Below are positions 36,275-44,948 of a stretch of 64,000 nucleotides of DNA, in pieces. The stretch is from Roseivivax jejudonensis (GTDB taxonomy: Bacteria > Pseudomonadota > Alphaproteobacteria > Rhodobacterales > Rhodobacteraceae): positions 496,001-560,000 of the forward strand of contig NZ_FWFK01000003.1 of NCBI RefSeq assembly GCF_900172265.1. The letters are read 5' to 3'. How positions within the stretch are numbered: position 1 is the stretch's first letter; each line of letters opens with the position of its first letter. Under the pieces are notes generated by a model. It did not search any database, was not told where the DNA came from, and saw only the letters and a program-made list of their open reading frames with translations. The position numbers and the translations under genes are program-made.

Positions 36275-37393
36275 TCAGCCCAGGCGCACAGCCCGGGATG
36301 ACGCGGGTCGGCTGACCTCGCCGCCGCCGACGGCGGCCCGTACCCCGGTTGTACCGGGGCACGAGGTTGGCAGGCCGCGCATCACCCGCACCGCAAGAAA
36401 GGCGAACGCCTGTGCTTCGAGCATGTCGCCATCGAGGCCCACGGCCTCGACCGGCTCCACCGCGCAGTCGAGCCCGGCGGCGAGCATCGCCATCATCACC
36501 GGGTTCTTGCGGCCGCCACCGGTGACCAGCAGGCGCGCGGGCGGGACCGGACAATGCTCGATCCCGCGCATGACCGCGGCTGCCACCATCGCCGTCATGG
36601 TCGCCGCCGCGTCCGCGTCGGATAGCTCTCGCACGAGGTCGAGCATCAGCGAGAAGTCGTCGCGATCGAGCGATTTGGGCGGCATCTTGAGGAAATAGCC
36701 TTCGTCGAGGAACAGCTCCAGCGCGCCGTCGACGACCGTGCCGGTCGCCGCCAAGGTCCCGTCGGCGTCAAAGGGGATGCCGCGCCGCTCGGTCATCAGG
36801 TCGTTGAGCGGCGCGTTCGCCGGTCCGGTGTCGAAGGCGAGGAGCGCGCTGTCGACCTCGGGGCGATCCTTCGACGGATCGATCCAGGTGAGGTTGCCGA
36901 CGCCGCCGAGGTTGAGAAACGCCAATGGCTCGCGCGCCTCGAGGCTCCTGGCGCAGGCGAAGTGGTAGAACGGCGCGAGCGGCGCGCCCTCACCACCAAG
37001 CCGTACATCGGCAGAGCGGAAATCCCAGACCACCGGCACGCCGAGCGCATCGGCGAGCGCGGCGCCGTCGCCAAGCTGGTGCGTGCCGCGTCCGCGCGGC
37101 TCGTGCGCCAGCGTCTGGCCGTGAAAGCCCACGAGGTGGACGTCGTCGAAGCGCGAGAGCACGTCGACATGGGCGTCGTGGATGACCCGTGCGGCGGCCT
37201 CCAGCTCGTCGCCCGGCCACCGGCCGAGCGCGGCGCGCAGGGTCGCGGTTTCCTCCGGGCTGTAGGCGCGATACGCGGACTGGCCGGTTTCGAAGACGGT
37301 TTCCCCGTCTGTCAGCACCATTGCCGCGTCCACCCCGTCGAGCGACGTTCCCGACATCGCGCCGAGCGCGCGGATCGCCTGTGCCCTGCCCAT
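36275..37393 (-). CDS. anmK: anhydro-N-acetylmuramic acid kinase
   Basis: 372-aa sugar kinase of peptidoglycan recycling; phosphorylates 1,6-anhydroMurNAc while opening the anhydro ring. Seen: the ATP-binding start [18 protein letters not shown], the catalytic-region [34 protein letters not shown], and [17 protein letters not shown] near residue 300. Start [11 protein letters not shown]. Its position divergent from tyrS is the common alphaproteobacterial arrangement. The C-terminal 25 residues are low-complexity and extend past the usual end. Confidence 0.94.
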   Translation of the reverse strand: MGRAQAIRALGAMSGTSLDGVDAAMVLTDGETVFETGQSAYRAYSPEETATLRAALGRWPGDELEAAARVIHDAHVDVLSRFDDVHLVGFHGQTLAHEPRGRGTHQLGDGAALADALGVPVVWDFRSADVRLGGEGAPLAPFYHFACARSLEAREPLAFLNLGGVGNLTWIDPSKDRPEVDSALLAFDTGPANAPLNDLMTERRGIPFDADGTLAATGTVVDGALELFLDEGYFLKMPPKSLDRDDFSLMLDLVRELSDADAAATMTAMVAAAVMRGIEHCPVPPARLLVTGGGRKNPVMMAMLAAGLDCAVEPVEAVGLDGDMLEAQAFAFLAVRVMRGLPTSCPGTTGVRAAVGGGEVSRPASSRAVRLG

Positions 37394-37425
37394 TTCGTCC
37401 TGCTCCCCGCTGCCCCGGAATCCGA

Positions 37426-37454
37426 TTGGATGTCGTCTCGGCGCGAAGTATAGC
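37426..37454 (+). promoter_or_regulatory. probable tyrS promoter
   Basis: TTGGAT, 17-bp spacer, TATAGC, 33 nt before the tyrS start, within the 93-nt anmK-tyrS spacer. Confidence 0.5.
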
Positions 37455-37486
37455 CACGGGAGCAGACAAGAGCGAGGGAGGCCGCG

Positions 37487-38740
37487 ATGACCTACCATCC
37501 CAAATCGGACTTCATGCGCGTGATGATCGAGCGCGGCTATCTCGCCGACTGCACCGATTACCAGGGGCTCGACGACGCGCTGTCGGGCGGGATGGTGACG
37601 GCCTATATCGGCTACGACGCGACCGCGCAGTCGCTGCACGTGGGGCACCTGCTGAACGTGATGATGCTGCGCTGGCTGCAGAAGACCGGGCACAAGCCGA
37701 TTACGCTGATGGGTGGTGGCACGACGAAGGTCGGCGACCCGTCGTTCCGGTCCGACGAGCGGCCGCTTCTGGGGCCCGAGCACATCGCCGCAAACATCGA
37801 CGGCATGAAGCAGGTCTTCGCCAAGTACCTGGACTACGGCGAGAGCGGCAACGGCGCGCTCATGCTCGATAACGCCGAATGGCTCGACGACCTCAACTAC
37901 CTCGCATTCCTGCGCGACATCGGCCGGCATTTCAGCGTCAATCGTATGCTCAGCTTCGAGAGCGTGAAGTCGCGGCTCGATCGGGAGCAATCCCTGTCGT
38001 TTCTCGAGTTCAACTACATGATCCTGCAGGCCTACGACTTCCTGGAGCTCAATCGCCGCTATGGCTGCGTGCTGCAGATGGGCGGCTCGGACCAGTGGGG
38101 CAACATCGTCAACGGCATCGATCTGACGCGCCGCGTGCTCGACCACGAGATCTACGGGATGACGACGCCGCTGCTGACGACCTCGGACGGTCGCAAGATG
38201 GGCAAGTCGGCGGGCGGAGCGATCTGGCTCAATGCCGATCTGCTGAGCCCCTACGCGTTCTGGCAGTTCTGGCGCAACACGACCGACGCCGATGTCGGAC
38301 GGTTCCTCAAGCTTTACACCGAGATGCCTATCGAGGAATGCGACCGGCTCGGCGCGCTCGGCGGGTCGGAGATCAACGCGGCAAAGGTGATCCTCGCCAA
38401 CGAGGTGACCACGCTCTGCCACGGGGCGGAGGCGGCCGCGGCGGCCGAGGCGACCGCGCGCGAGGTGTTCGAGCGTGGCGGCGCGGGCGACGACCTGCCC
38501 ACGCTGGAGCTTGCGCCCGAGGACGTCGCCGACGGCATCTCGATCGTGCAGGTTCTGGTGCGCGCGGGCCTCGCGAAGTCCGGCAAGGACGCCAAGCGGC
38601 TGATCGCCGAGAACGGCGCGCGCATCGACGACGCGGCGCTGACCGATCCGGGCCTTGTCCTCGACGCCGGCGCGCTGGCCGCGCCGGTCAAGCTCTCGGC
38701 CGGCAAGAAGCGTCACGCGCTCGTCAAGCTCGCGCAGTGA
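37487..38740 (+). CDS. tyrS: tyrosyl-tRNA synthetase
   Basis: 417-aa class I synthetase. Seen: [20 protein letters not shown] with the HIGH-type motif (HVGH), the tyrosine-binding [25 protein letters not shown], and KMGKS as the KMSKS loop (about residue 235). A C-terminal S4-like RNA-binding domain runs from [20 protein letters not shown] to the end. Start ATG after GGGAGGCCGCG. Single copy in this window. Confidence 0.97.
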   Translation: MTYHPKSDFMRVMIERGYLADCTDYQGLDDALSGGMVTAYIGYDATAQSLHVGHLLNVMMLRWLQKTGHKPITLMGGGTTKVGDPSFRSDERPLLGPEHIAANIDGMKQVFAKYLDYGESGNGALMLDNAEWLDDLNYLAFLRDIGRHFSVNRMLSFESVKSRLDREQSLSFLEFNYMILQAYDFLELNRRYGCVLQMGGSDQWGNIVNGIDLTRRVLDHEIYGMTTPLLTTSDGRKMGKSAGGAIWLNADLLSPYAFWQFWRNTTDADVGRFLKLYTEMPIEECDRLGALGGSEINAAKVILANEVTTLCHGAEAAAAAEATAREVFERGGAGDDLPTLELAPEDVADGISIVQVLVRAGLAKSGKDAKRLIAENGARIDDAALTDPGLVLDAGALAAPVKLSAGKKRHALVKLAQ

Positions 38741-38756
38741 GAGGATGCGGGCGCGG

Positions 38757-38891
38757 TTAGACGCGCCCGCCTGCCACCAGCCACCACAGAAGGTCGGCCA
38801 GCGCCAGAAGCGCGAAAGGCATCGATAGCACGAGCGCCACCAGCAGGGCGGCGGCGGGCGTCGGCCGAGGCGGTGGCGCGTCGTGTCTCAT
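38757..38891 (-). CDS. 44-aa single-span membrane protein
   Basis: [20 protein letters not shown] followed by one hydrophobic helix ([20 protein letters not shown]) and a GGRV end. It lies 16 nt past tyrS on the opposite strand, in otherwise empty sequence. The ribosome-binding site is weak. Unknown function; a chance frame is possible. Confidence 0.45.
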   Translation of the reverse strand: MRHDAPPPRPTPAAALLVALVLSMPFALLALADLLWWLVAGGRV

Positions 38892-38929
38892 CCCGGGTAT
38901 TAAGACCGCCTTGACCTAAGCCGGCGTTA

Positions 38930-39856
38930 ATGCGGGCCATGGTCGGGACGTTCCAGCAATCGGAGGAGTTCTTCGCTGCCGCGCGCGAGATGGGCTGGCC
39001 GGTGCAACGGTCGCGCGCCGCGTGCGGGACGGCCTGGACAGAAACGGTGCGCCGCGTTCCGGCGCTCGGGCGCCTGCGGCTGGTGTCGGGCGCGCCGGCC
39101 CCTGGACCCTGGCTCGACGCCGCGCAGACGCGGCCGGGGACGCTGCTGGTCAACGCCGACGCCGCCGCAGGCTGGCGGCAGGCGGGCTTCTGGCCACTTC
39201 TCACGCCGTCTGTCGCCGCGCGGCTCACGCTCGGTCCTGAGCCGGAGATGCGCGCGCGGATGGAGCAGAAATGGCGCAATCGCCTGAACGCCGCGCGGCA
39301 GGCAGAGGTGACGACGCGGTTGCGCGTGTTTCCAGCCGATCCCAGTCATTGGCTGCTGGCGGCGGAGGCGGCGCAGGCCCGTGCCCGGGGCTATCGCGGC
39401 TGGCCGCCGGCGCTCGGCGCCGCCTGGGCGGCGGCCAATCCGGGCGCGGCACGGCTGGTCACCGCGATGCACGGGACGGAGACGCTCGCGGCGGCGCTGA
39501 TCCTGCTGCACGGCGACAGCGCGACTTGGCAGATCGGCGTGAGCACCCGAGCCGGGAGGCAGCGGAACGCCATGAACGCCGTCCTGTGGCGCGCGATGCG
39601 CTGGTGTGCCGGTCGGGGGTTCGCCCGGCTCGATCTCGGCACGCTCGACTCGGCGCACGCGCCGGGTCTCGCACGGTTCAAGCTGGGCACCGGCGCGGCG
39701 GCGTGCAAGCTGGGCGGCACGTGGCTCCATCATCCGCTGAGCGCGCCGCTCGCGCGCCGCCTTCCGGCCCGGCTGGCCTGGCCGGACGAGGCGGACACCG
39801 CGCCGCGGGGCGGATCGCGCGGCGCGGCGCGGCAATGCGATCGCGTCAGTCGATGA
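38930..39856 (+). CDS. FemAB-like / GNAT-fold acyltransferase
   Basis: 308 aa with two GNAT-like halves. The first contains QKWRNRLNAARQ, the basic helix typical of FemAB-like proteins. The second has ALILLHGDSATWQIGVSTRA and RRWCAGRGFARLDLGTLD-like strand-helix elements ending FKLGTGAAACKLGGTW. Such proteins transfer aminoacyl or acyl groups, often to cell-wall or exopolysaccharide precursors. The substrate is unknown. Its 3' end overlaps the end of the convergent cyclophilin gene by 11 nt. Confidence 0.75.
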   Translation: MRAMVGTFQQSEEFFAAAREMGWPVQRSRAACGTAWTETVRRVPALGRLRLVSGAPAPGPWLDAAQTRPGTLLVNADAAAGWRQAGFWPLLTPSVAARLTLGPEPEMRARMEQKWRNRLNAARQAEVTTRLRVFPADPSHWLLAAEAAQARARGYRGWPPALGAAWAAANPGAARLVTAMHGTETLAAALILLHGDSATWQIGVSTRAGRQRNAMNAVLWRAMRWCAGRGFARLDLGTLDSAHAPGLARFKLGTGAAACKLGGTWLHHPLSAPLARRLPARLAWPDEADTAPRGGSRGAARQCDRVSR

Positions 39857-40386
39857 CGCGGACCTCTTCCATCACGTCGGGCTGGCCGGTCACGGCGCCG
39901 TTCGGGCCCTGCCCGCGCTTGATCGCGTCGACCACGTCCATGCCATCGGTGACCTCGCCCACGACCGTGTACTGGCCGTCGAGATGCGGCGCCGGCGCGA
40001 ACATGATGAAGAACTGCGAATTGGCGCTGTCCGGGCTCTGCGACCGGGCCATGCCGACGGTGCCGCGGCCGAAGGAGCGGTCCGAGAACTCTGCCGGCAG
40101 GTTGGCCCGGTCCGAGCCGCCGCGGCCGGCCATGCGCATGTCGCTGCCCATCTGGCCGAACTCCACGTCGCCCGTCTGCGCCATGAAGCCCTCGATCACG
40201 CGGTGGAACACCACGTTGTCGTAGGCGCCCTCCTCGGCCAGCGCGGCGATGCGCTCGGCATGTTCGGGAGCAACGTCCTCGAACAGGTCGATGGTGATCG
40301 TGCCGTCGGCCTCACCGGCGACGTCGATCTCGATGCCCGTGGCGGCGGCGGGTCCGGCCGCGGCGACGAGCGCGGCGATCATGAGT

Positions 40387-40394
<8 letters not shown>
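39846..40394 (-). CDS. exported cyclophilin-type peptidyl-prolyl isomerase
   Basis: 182 aa: signal peptide (MRKLMIAALVAAAGPAAATG), then a cyclophilin domain with the catalytic FHRVIEGFMAQTGD (Arg in the conserved place) and ANSQFFIMFAPAPHLDGQYT. It assists folding in the periplasm. It overlaps the cytosolic cyclophilin gene by 8 nt, so the pair is translated together. The Trp that confers cyclosporin sensitivity is replaced, as in other bacterial members. Confidence 0.93.
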
Positions 40395-40893
<499 letters not shown>

Positions 40894-41032
40894 GCGGCGT
40901 CTCTCCCATGAAGGTCTGTCCGGGTTTGACTACAGCCGCCGCCCGGCCACCTCAAGCGCATGCGCGTGTTGACGCGCGCGACGGGGGCGCCCAAGGATCG
41001 CGGGCGCGCAGAGACCGAGGAAAGGACGACCG

Positions 41033-42220
41033 ATGGCGTGGAAGACGCTCGACCAGATGGATCTTGCCGGCAAGCGGGTGCTGACCCGCGTCGACATCAA
41101 CGTGCCGGTGGAGAACGGACAGGTCACCGACGCCACCCGGATCGAGCGTATCGTGCCGACGGTCCGCGACATCCTCGACGCGAACGCGAAGCCGATCCTG
41201 CTGGCGCATTTCGACCGCCCCAAGGGCAAGCCGGTGCCGGAGATGAGCCTTCAGCAGCTGGTTCCCGCGCTCGAAGAGGCATTCGGCACGCGGGTCGTCT
41301 TCGTCGCCGATTGCCGCGGGCCCGCAGCCGAGGCCGCCGCCGAGGCCCTCGGCGAAGGCGAGGTGCTGCTGCTCGAGAACACGCGCTTCCATCCAGGGGA
41401 AGAGAAGAACGATCAGGCCCTGGCCGAGGAGATGGCCGCACTCGGCGACGTCTACTGCAACGACGCGTTCTCCGCGGCGCACCGCGCCCATGCCTCGACT
41501 GAGGCGATCGCCCGCCTCCTGCCCGCCTGCGCCGGGCGGCTGATGGAGGCGGAGCTCTCCGCGCTCGAACGCGCGCTCGGCGATCCGAAGCGGCCGGTCA
41601 TGGCCGTGGTCGGGGGCGCCAAGGTCTCGACCAAGCTCGACCTTCTGTCGAACCTCGTCGAGAGGGTCGACATGCTGGTCATCGGTGGCGGCATGGCCAA
41701 CACCTTCCTGGCGGCGCAGGGCCTCGGCGTGGGCAAGTCGCTGTGCGAACACGACATGACCGGCACAGCGAAGGATATCGCCGCCAAGGCCGCGGACACC
41801 GGCTGCGAGATCCTTCTGCCGCGCGACGTCGTCGTCGCGCGCGAGTTCAAGGCGGGCGCCGAAAGCGAGGTCGTCAAGGTCGAGGACTGCCCCGAGGACG
41901 CGATGATCCTCGATGCCGGACCCGACAGCGTCGCCCACGTGAAGGAGTTGATCGACCGGGCCGAGACATTGATCTGGAACGGCCCGCTCGGCGCGTTCGA
42001 GATCGCACCCTTCGATGCCGCCACCAACGCCGCCGCGGCGCACGCGGCCGAACGCTCGCGCGCCGGTCAGATGGTGTCCGTCGCGGGCGGTGGCGATACG
42101 GTCGCTGCGCTCAACCGCGCCGGAGCGGCAGATCACTTCACCTATGTCTCGACCGCCGGCGGCGCCTTCCTTGAATGGATGGAGGGAAAAACCCTGCCCG
42201 GGGTTGCGGCACTCGGGTAA
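41033..42220 (+). CDS. pgk: phosphoglycerate kinase
   Basis: 395-aa glycolytic/Calvin-cycle kinase making ATP from 1,3-bisphosphoglycerate. Seen: [18 protein letters not shown] (N-terminal substrate loop), [46 protein letters not shown] and the ATP-site [17 protein letters not shown]. Length is normal. Start [17 protein letters not shown], with GAAAGGA 7 nt upstream. Not clustered with gap or fba here. Confidence 0.97.
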   Translation: MAWKTLDQMDLAGKRVLTRVDINVPVENGQVTDATRIERIVPTVRDILDANAKPILLAHFDRPKGKPVPEMSLQQLVPALEEAFGTRVVFVADCRGPAAEAAAEALGEGEVLLLENTRFHPGEEKNDQALAEEMAALGDVYCNDAFSAAHRAHASTEAIARLLPACAGRLMEAELSALERALGDPKRPVMAVVGGAKVSTKLDLLSNLVERVDMLVIGGGMANTFLAAQGLGVGKSLCEHDMTGTAKDIAAKAADTGCEILLPRDVVVAREFKAGAESEVVKVEDCPEDAMILDAGPDSVAHVKELIDRAETLIWNGPLGAFEIAPFDAATNAAAAHAAERSRAGQMVSVAGGGDTVAALNRAGAADHFTYVSTAGGAFLEWMEGKTLPGVAALG

Positions 42221-42320
42221 CACCGGTCCGGCTGCGGCGCGTGCGCGATTCCCTTCGCCCGCGCGCTGTGCCATCGTCCCGCAGGCAAGCGCCCGTCCCA
42301 GAGGCGCATCGAGGCAGAGC

Positions 42321-42623
42321 ATGACCAACCGCAGACATCGCCCGGCGCTGGGCGCACTTCTCTATTTCTCCGGCGCGCTTGTCATCGGCGCCTACTTCAC
42401 CTTTGCCGCCGTGCAGGGTGACTACGGCCTGTTCCGCCGTGCGGAGATCGAGAGCGAAGCCCGCGCGCAGGCCGAAGAGCTGGCGCGCCTCGAAACCGAG
42501 GTCGCGCGGATGGAGAACCTGACCCGCCGCCTGTCGGACACGTATCTCGATCTCGACCTTCTGGACGAGCAGGCGCGCGATGTCCTTGGCCTCATCCGCA
42601 CCGACGAGGTGGTGGTGCGCTGA
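42321..42623 (+). CDS. FtsB/DivIC-like septum formation initiator protein
   Basis: 100 aa: short cytoplasmic start, one transmembrane helix (ALLYFSGALVIGAYFTFAAV), then a periplasmic coiled coil (AEELARLETEVARMENLTRR) and the typical end LDEQARDVLGLIRTDEVVVR. FtsB-family proteins link early and late division proteins. In Rhodobacterales a gene of this kind commonly sits near central-carbon genes (pgk, eno, pdh), as here. Confidence 0.85.
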   Translation: MTNRRHRPALGALLYFSGALVIGAYFTFAAVQGDYGLFRRAEIESEARAQAEELARLETEVARMENLTRRLSDTYLDLDLLDEQARDVLGLIRTDEVVVR

Positions 42624-42655
42624 CGGCGCGCCCACGCCTTACCCCAGAATGGAAT

Positions 42656-42684
42656 TTGACGACGGCGGACCGGTTCAGTAGGCC
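42656..42684 (+). promoter_or_regulatory. probable promoter of the unknown gene at 42.7 kb
   Basis: TTGACG, 17-bp spacer, TAGGCC, about 29 nt before the start of the unknown-function gene. Confidence 0.5.
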
Positions 42685-42712
42685 AAGTGCGCCGAAACGA
42701 AAAGATCCGACC

Positions 42713-43594
42713 ATGCAGGTGATCCTCCATACCGGCGCGCATGCCACCGACGAGGACAGGCTGCTGCGCGGCCTGACGCGCAACGCCGAGGACTGGCGCG
42801 CCGACGGCGTCGCCGTGCCCGGCCCCAGCCGGTACCGCACGCTGCTCAACGACGCGGTGCAGGCACTCGGCCGGGGTGCGCCCGCGCCCGAGGCGCGCGA
42901 TGTCCTGCTCGAGACGATCCTCACCGACGATCTTCAGCACGTGGACCGCATGGTCCTGTCGAATCGGAACTTTTTCTGCGTGCCGAAGCTCGCGCTGCGC
43001 GGCGGCATTCTCTACCCGTGGGCCGAACAGCGGGTCGGCGCGCTGAAGGAGCTGTTTCCCGGCGACGAGATCGAGCTCTTCATCGGCCTTCGCGATCCGG
43101 CCACGTTCCTGCCAGCGGTGTTCGCGGAAACGCCGCAGGACGATTTCGAGGCATTTCTCGACGGCGTGATCCCCGAGGAATTCCGCTGGTCCGACCTTCT
43201 GCGGCGGCTGCGCGGCGCGCATCCCGACGTGCCGATCACCACATGGGCCAACGAGGACACGCCGATCATCTGGGGCCAGATCCTGCGCGAAATGGCCGGG
43301 ATCGAGCTCAATCGTCGCATCAAAGGCGGCTTCGACCTGCTGTCAGAGATCATGGCGCCCGAGGGCATGAAGCGGTTCCGCGAATACCTCGCGCGGCATC
43401 CGGACATGACCGAGCGGCAGAAACGCCGCGTGATGGTCGCCTTCCTCGACAAGTACGCGCTCGACGAGGCCATCGAAGAGGAACTCGACGTGCCCGGCTG
43501 GACCGAGGAGCGGATCGAGATCCTGAGCGAAAGCTACGACGCCGACTTCGCCGAGATCGAGCGGATGCACGGCGTGACCCTGATCGCGCCGTGA
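42713..43594 (+). CDS. conserved protein of unknown function (293 aa)
   Basis: Starts MQVILHTGAHATDEDRLLRG, resembling the beginning of sulfotransferase or P-loop-like proteins, but the nucleotide loop (GxxGxGKT) is absent. Further stretches: LSNRNFFCVPKLALRGGILY, ELFIGLRDPATFLPAVFAET, a hydrophobic core and a long acidic helical end (YALDEAIEEELDVPGWTEER). Such proteins are, as far as I recall, widespread in roseobacters with no known role. The stop overlaps the next gene's GTG by 4 nt, so the two are coupled. Confidence 0.75.
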   Translation: MQVILHTGAHATDEDRLLRGLTRNAEDWRADGVAVPGPSRYRTLLNDAVQALGRGAPAPEARDVLLETILTDDLQHVDRMVLSNRNFFCVPKLALRGGILYPWAEQRVGALKELFPGDEIELFIGLRDPATFLPAVFAETPQDDFEAFLDGVIPEEFRWSDLLRRLRGAHPDVPITTWANEDTPIIWGQILREMAGIELNRRIKGGFDLLSEIMAPEGMKRFREYLARHPDMTERQKRRVMVAFLDKYALDEAIEEELDVPGWTEERIEILSESYDADFAEIERMHGVTLIAP

Positions 43595-44316
43595 GCGCCG
43601 CCAAGCGTCCCCGAACGGTCGCCGATCTGCGCGCGCGCCTCGCGCGCCTGCGCCTCTCGGGCCCTGACGCCGAGCGCGCCAAGCGACTGCTCGGGCTCTA
43701 CCTCGAAACCGCCGAGGCGCACGGACAGGACTTCGATACCGTCGCGAGAGAGATGAAGGCGGGCCTTCCGGCCGTGCGGATCGGCGGTGCGGACCTCGCC
43801 GCGCAGGACGGCGCACCCGCGATCCGGGAGGCCGCCTGTGCCCCTGGCTGCGCCTTTTGCTGCATTCTCGCAGGCGACGACGGCGGGGTCATTCTCGAGG
43901 CAGAGGCGCGGCGGCTGCACGCGGCCCTGGCGCCGCTCTCGGGCGCACCCGACGGCCGCGAGTGGAGCGCCCGCGCCTGCCCCTCGCTCGACCCCGAAAC
44001 GCGGATGTGCCGCGCGTACGACGCGCGACCGATGATCTGCCGCACCTACCTGTCGCCCGATGCGGAGGCTTGCCGGCAAGTGGCCGAGGGGGTCCCGGCG
44101 CCCGGTCCGGGCACGCTCGGCGCACAGCGGCTCTACCTTACGGTGCAGGCCGCCGGCCGGGCCCTGCTGGCCGGTGCGGTCACGGTCCCGACCTACGCGC
44201 TCGCCCGCATCGCCGCCGCGGCGGTCGAGGGACGCGACCTCGCCACGGCGCTGCGCGAGGCGCGCCACAAGCCGCGCGTGCTCGACGACGAGCGCGGCCG
44301 CCTCGCCGGAGACTGA
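43591..44316 (+). CDS. YkgJ-type cysteine-cluster protein
   Basis: 241 aa with the CxxxCxxCC metal-cluster start (APGCAFCCILAGDDGG, about residue 87), CPSLDPETRMCRAYDARPM and CRTYLSPDAEAC, the cysteine pattern of the UPF0153/YkgJ family, presumed to bind zinc or an iron-sulfur centre. The GTG start (VSAAKRPRTVADLRA) overlaps the previous stop by GTGA. N-terminal ~80 residues are an added helical region. Function unknown. Confidence 0.8.
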   Translation: MSAAKRPRTVADLRARLARLRLSGPDAERAKRLLGLYLETAEAHGQDFDTVAREMKAGLPAVRIGGADLAAQDGAPAIREAACAPGCAFCCILAGDDGGVILEAEARRLHAALAPLSGAPDGREWSARACPSLDPETRMCRAYDARPMICRTYLSPDAEACRQVAEGVPAPGPGTLGAQRLYLTVQAAGRALLAGAVTVPTYALARIAAAAVEGRDLATALREARHKPRVLDDERGRLAGD

Positions 44317-44343
44317 CCGCGGCGCCCGGCGGCGCGTCGCGCG

Positions 44344-44604
44344 TCAGCCCATGCCGAGCGCGCTCTTGTACATCTCCAGCACGGCTTCCTCTTCGGCGAT
44401 GTCGTCGGGCTCGCGCTTGCGCAGCGCGATGACCTTGCGCATCACCTTGGTATCGTAGCCGCGGGCCTTGGCTTCGGCCATGACCTCTTTCTGCTGGTCG
44501 GCGATTTCCTTCTTCTCGGTCTCGAGCCGCTCGAACCGCTCGATGAACTGGCGAAGCTCGCCAGCGGCAACGCCGTAATTGTCGGTGGGGGCACTGTCCT
44601 GCAT
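44344..44604 (-). CDS. gapR: GapR-family (DUF2312) nucleoid-associated protein
   Basis: 86 aa: ELRQFIERFERLETEKKEIA and DQQKEVMAEAKARGYDTKVM form the long helix pair of DUF2312, ending IALRKREPDDIAEEEAVLEM. Caulobacter GapR, the founding member, binds overtwisted DNA ahead of polymerases and helps topoisomerases. Length and motif order match. Start MQDSAPTDNYGVAAGELRQF. It lies alone between two convergent genes. Confidence 0.9.
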   Translation of the reverse strand: MQDSAPTDNYGVAAGELRQFIERFERLETEKKEIADQQKEVMAEAKARGYDTKVMRKVIALRKREPDDIAEEEAVLEMYKSALGMG

Positions 44605-44726
44605 GTCTTGTCCTCGTGTCTCAGGCGCCCCGGATACTGCGCAGGCCGCGGCCCTCGCAAGGGGTTGCCGCGCGACCGGCAATGGATTACCGCCCGCGCG
44701 ATCCGAAGCCGCGAGGGAGACCGCCG

Positions 44727-44942
44727 ATGGACATGCTGATCTGGGGCGGCGCGCTGCTGTCCGCCGTCGGCCTGTGCGGCCTCGTCCTGTGCATCGTGCG
44801 CGTGCAGCGGGCACGCCGGGCGAACCTTCCCGACGCAGAGCTGCGCGAGGTGATGCGCCGGGTTCTGCCGCTCAACCTGGGCGCCCTGTTCCTGTCGATG
44901 ATCGGCCTGATGGTCGTGATCCTGGGGATCTTTCTCGGCTGA
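44727..44942 (+). CDS. 71-aa two-span membrane protein
   Basis: MDMLIWGGALLSAVGLCGLV... with a second helix near the end (LNLGALFLSMIGLMVVILGI). The short loop carries basic and acidic residues (RRANLPDAELREVMRRVLP). No family recognised. A GAGGGAGACC region lies upstream of the start. It converges on the FadJ-like gene, with 6 nt between stops. Confidence 0.65.
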   Translation: MDMLIWGGALLSAVGLCGLVLCIVRVQRARRANLPDAELREVMRRVLPLNLGALFLSMIGLMVVILGIFLG

Positions 44943-44948
44943 TCCTAC

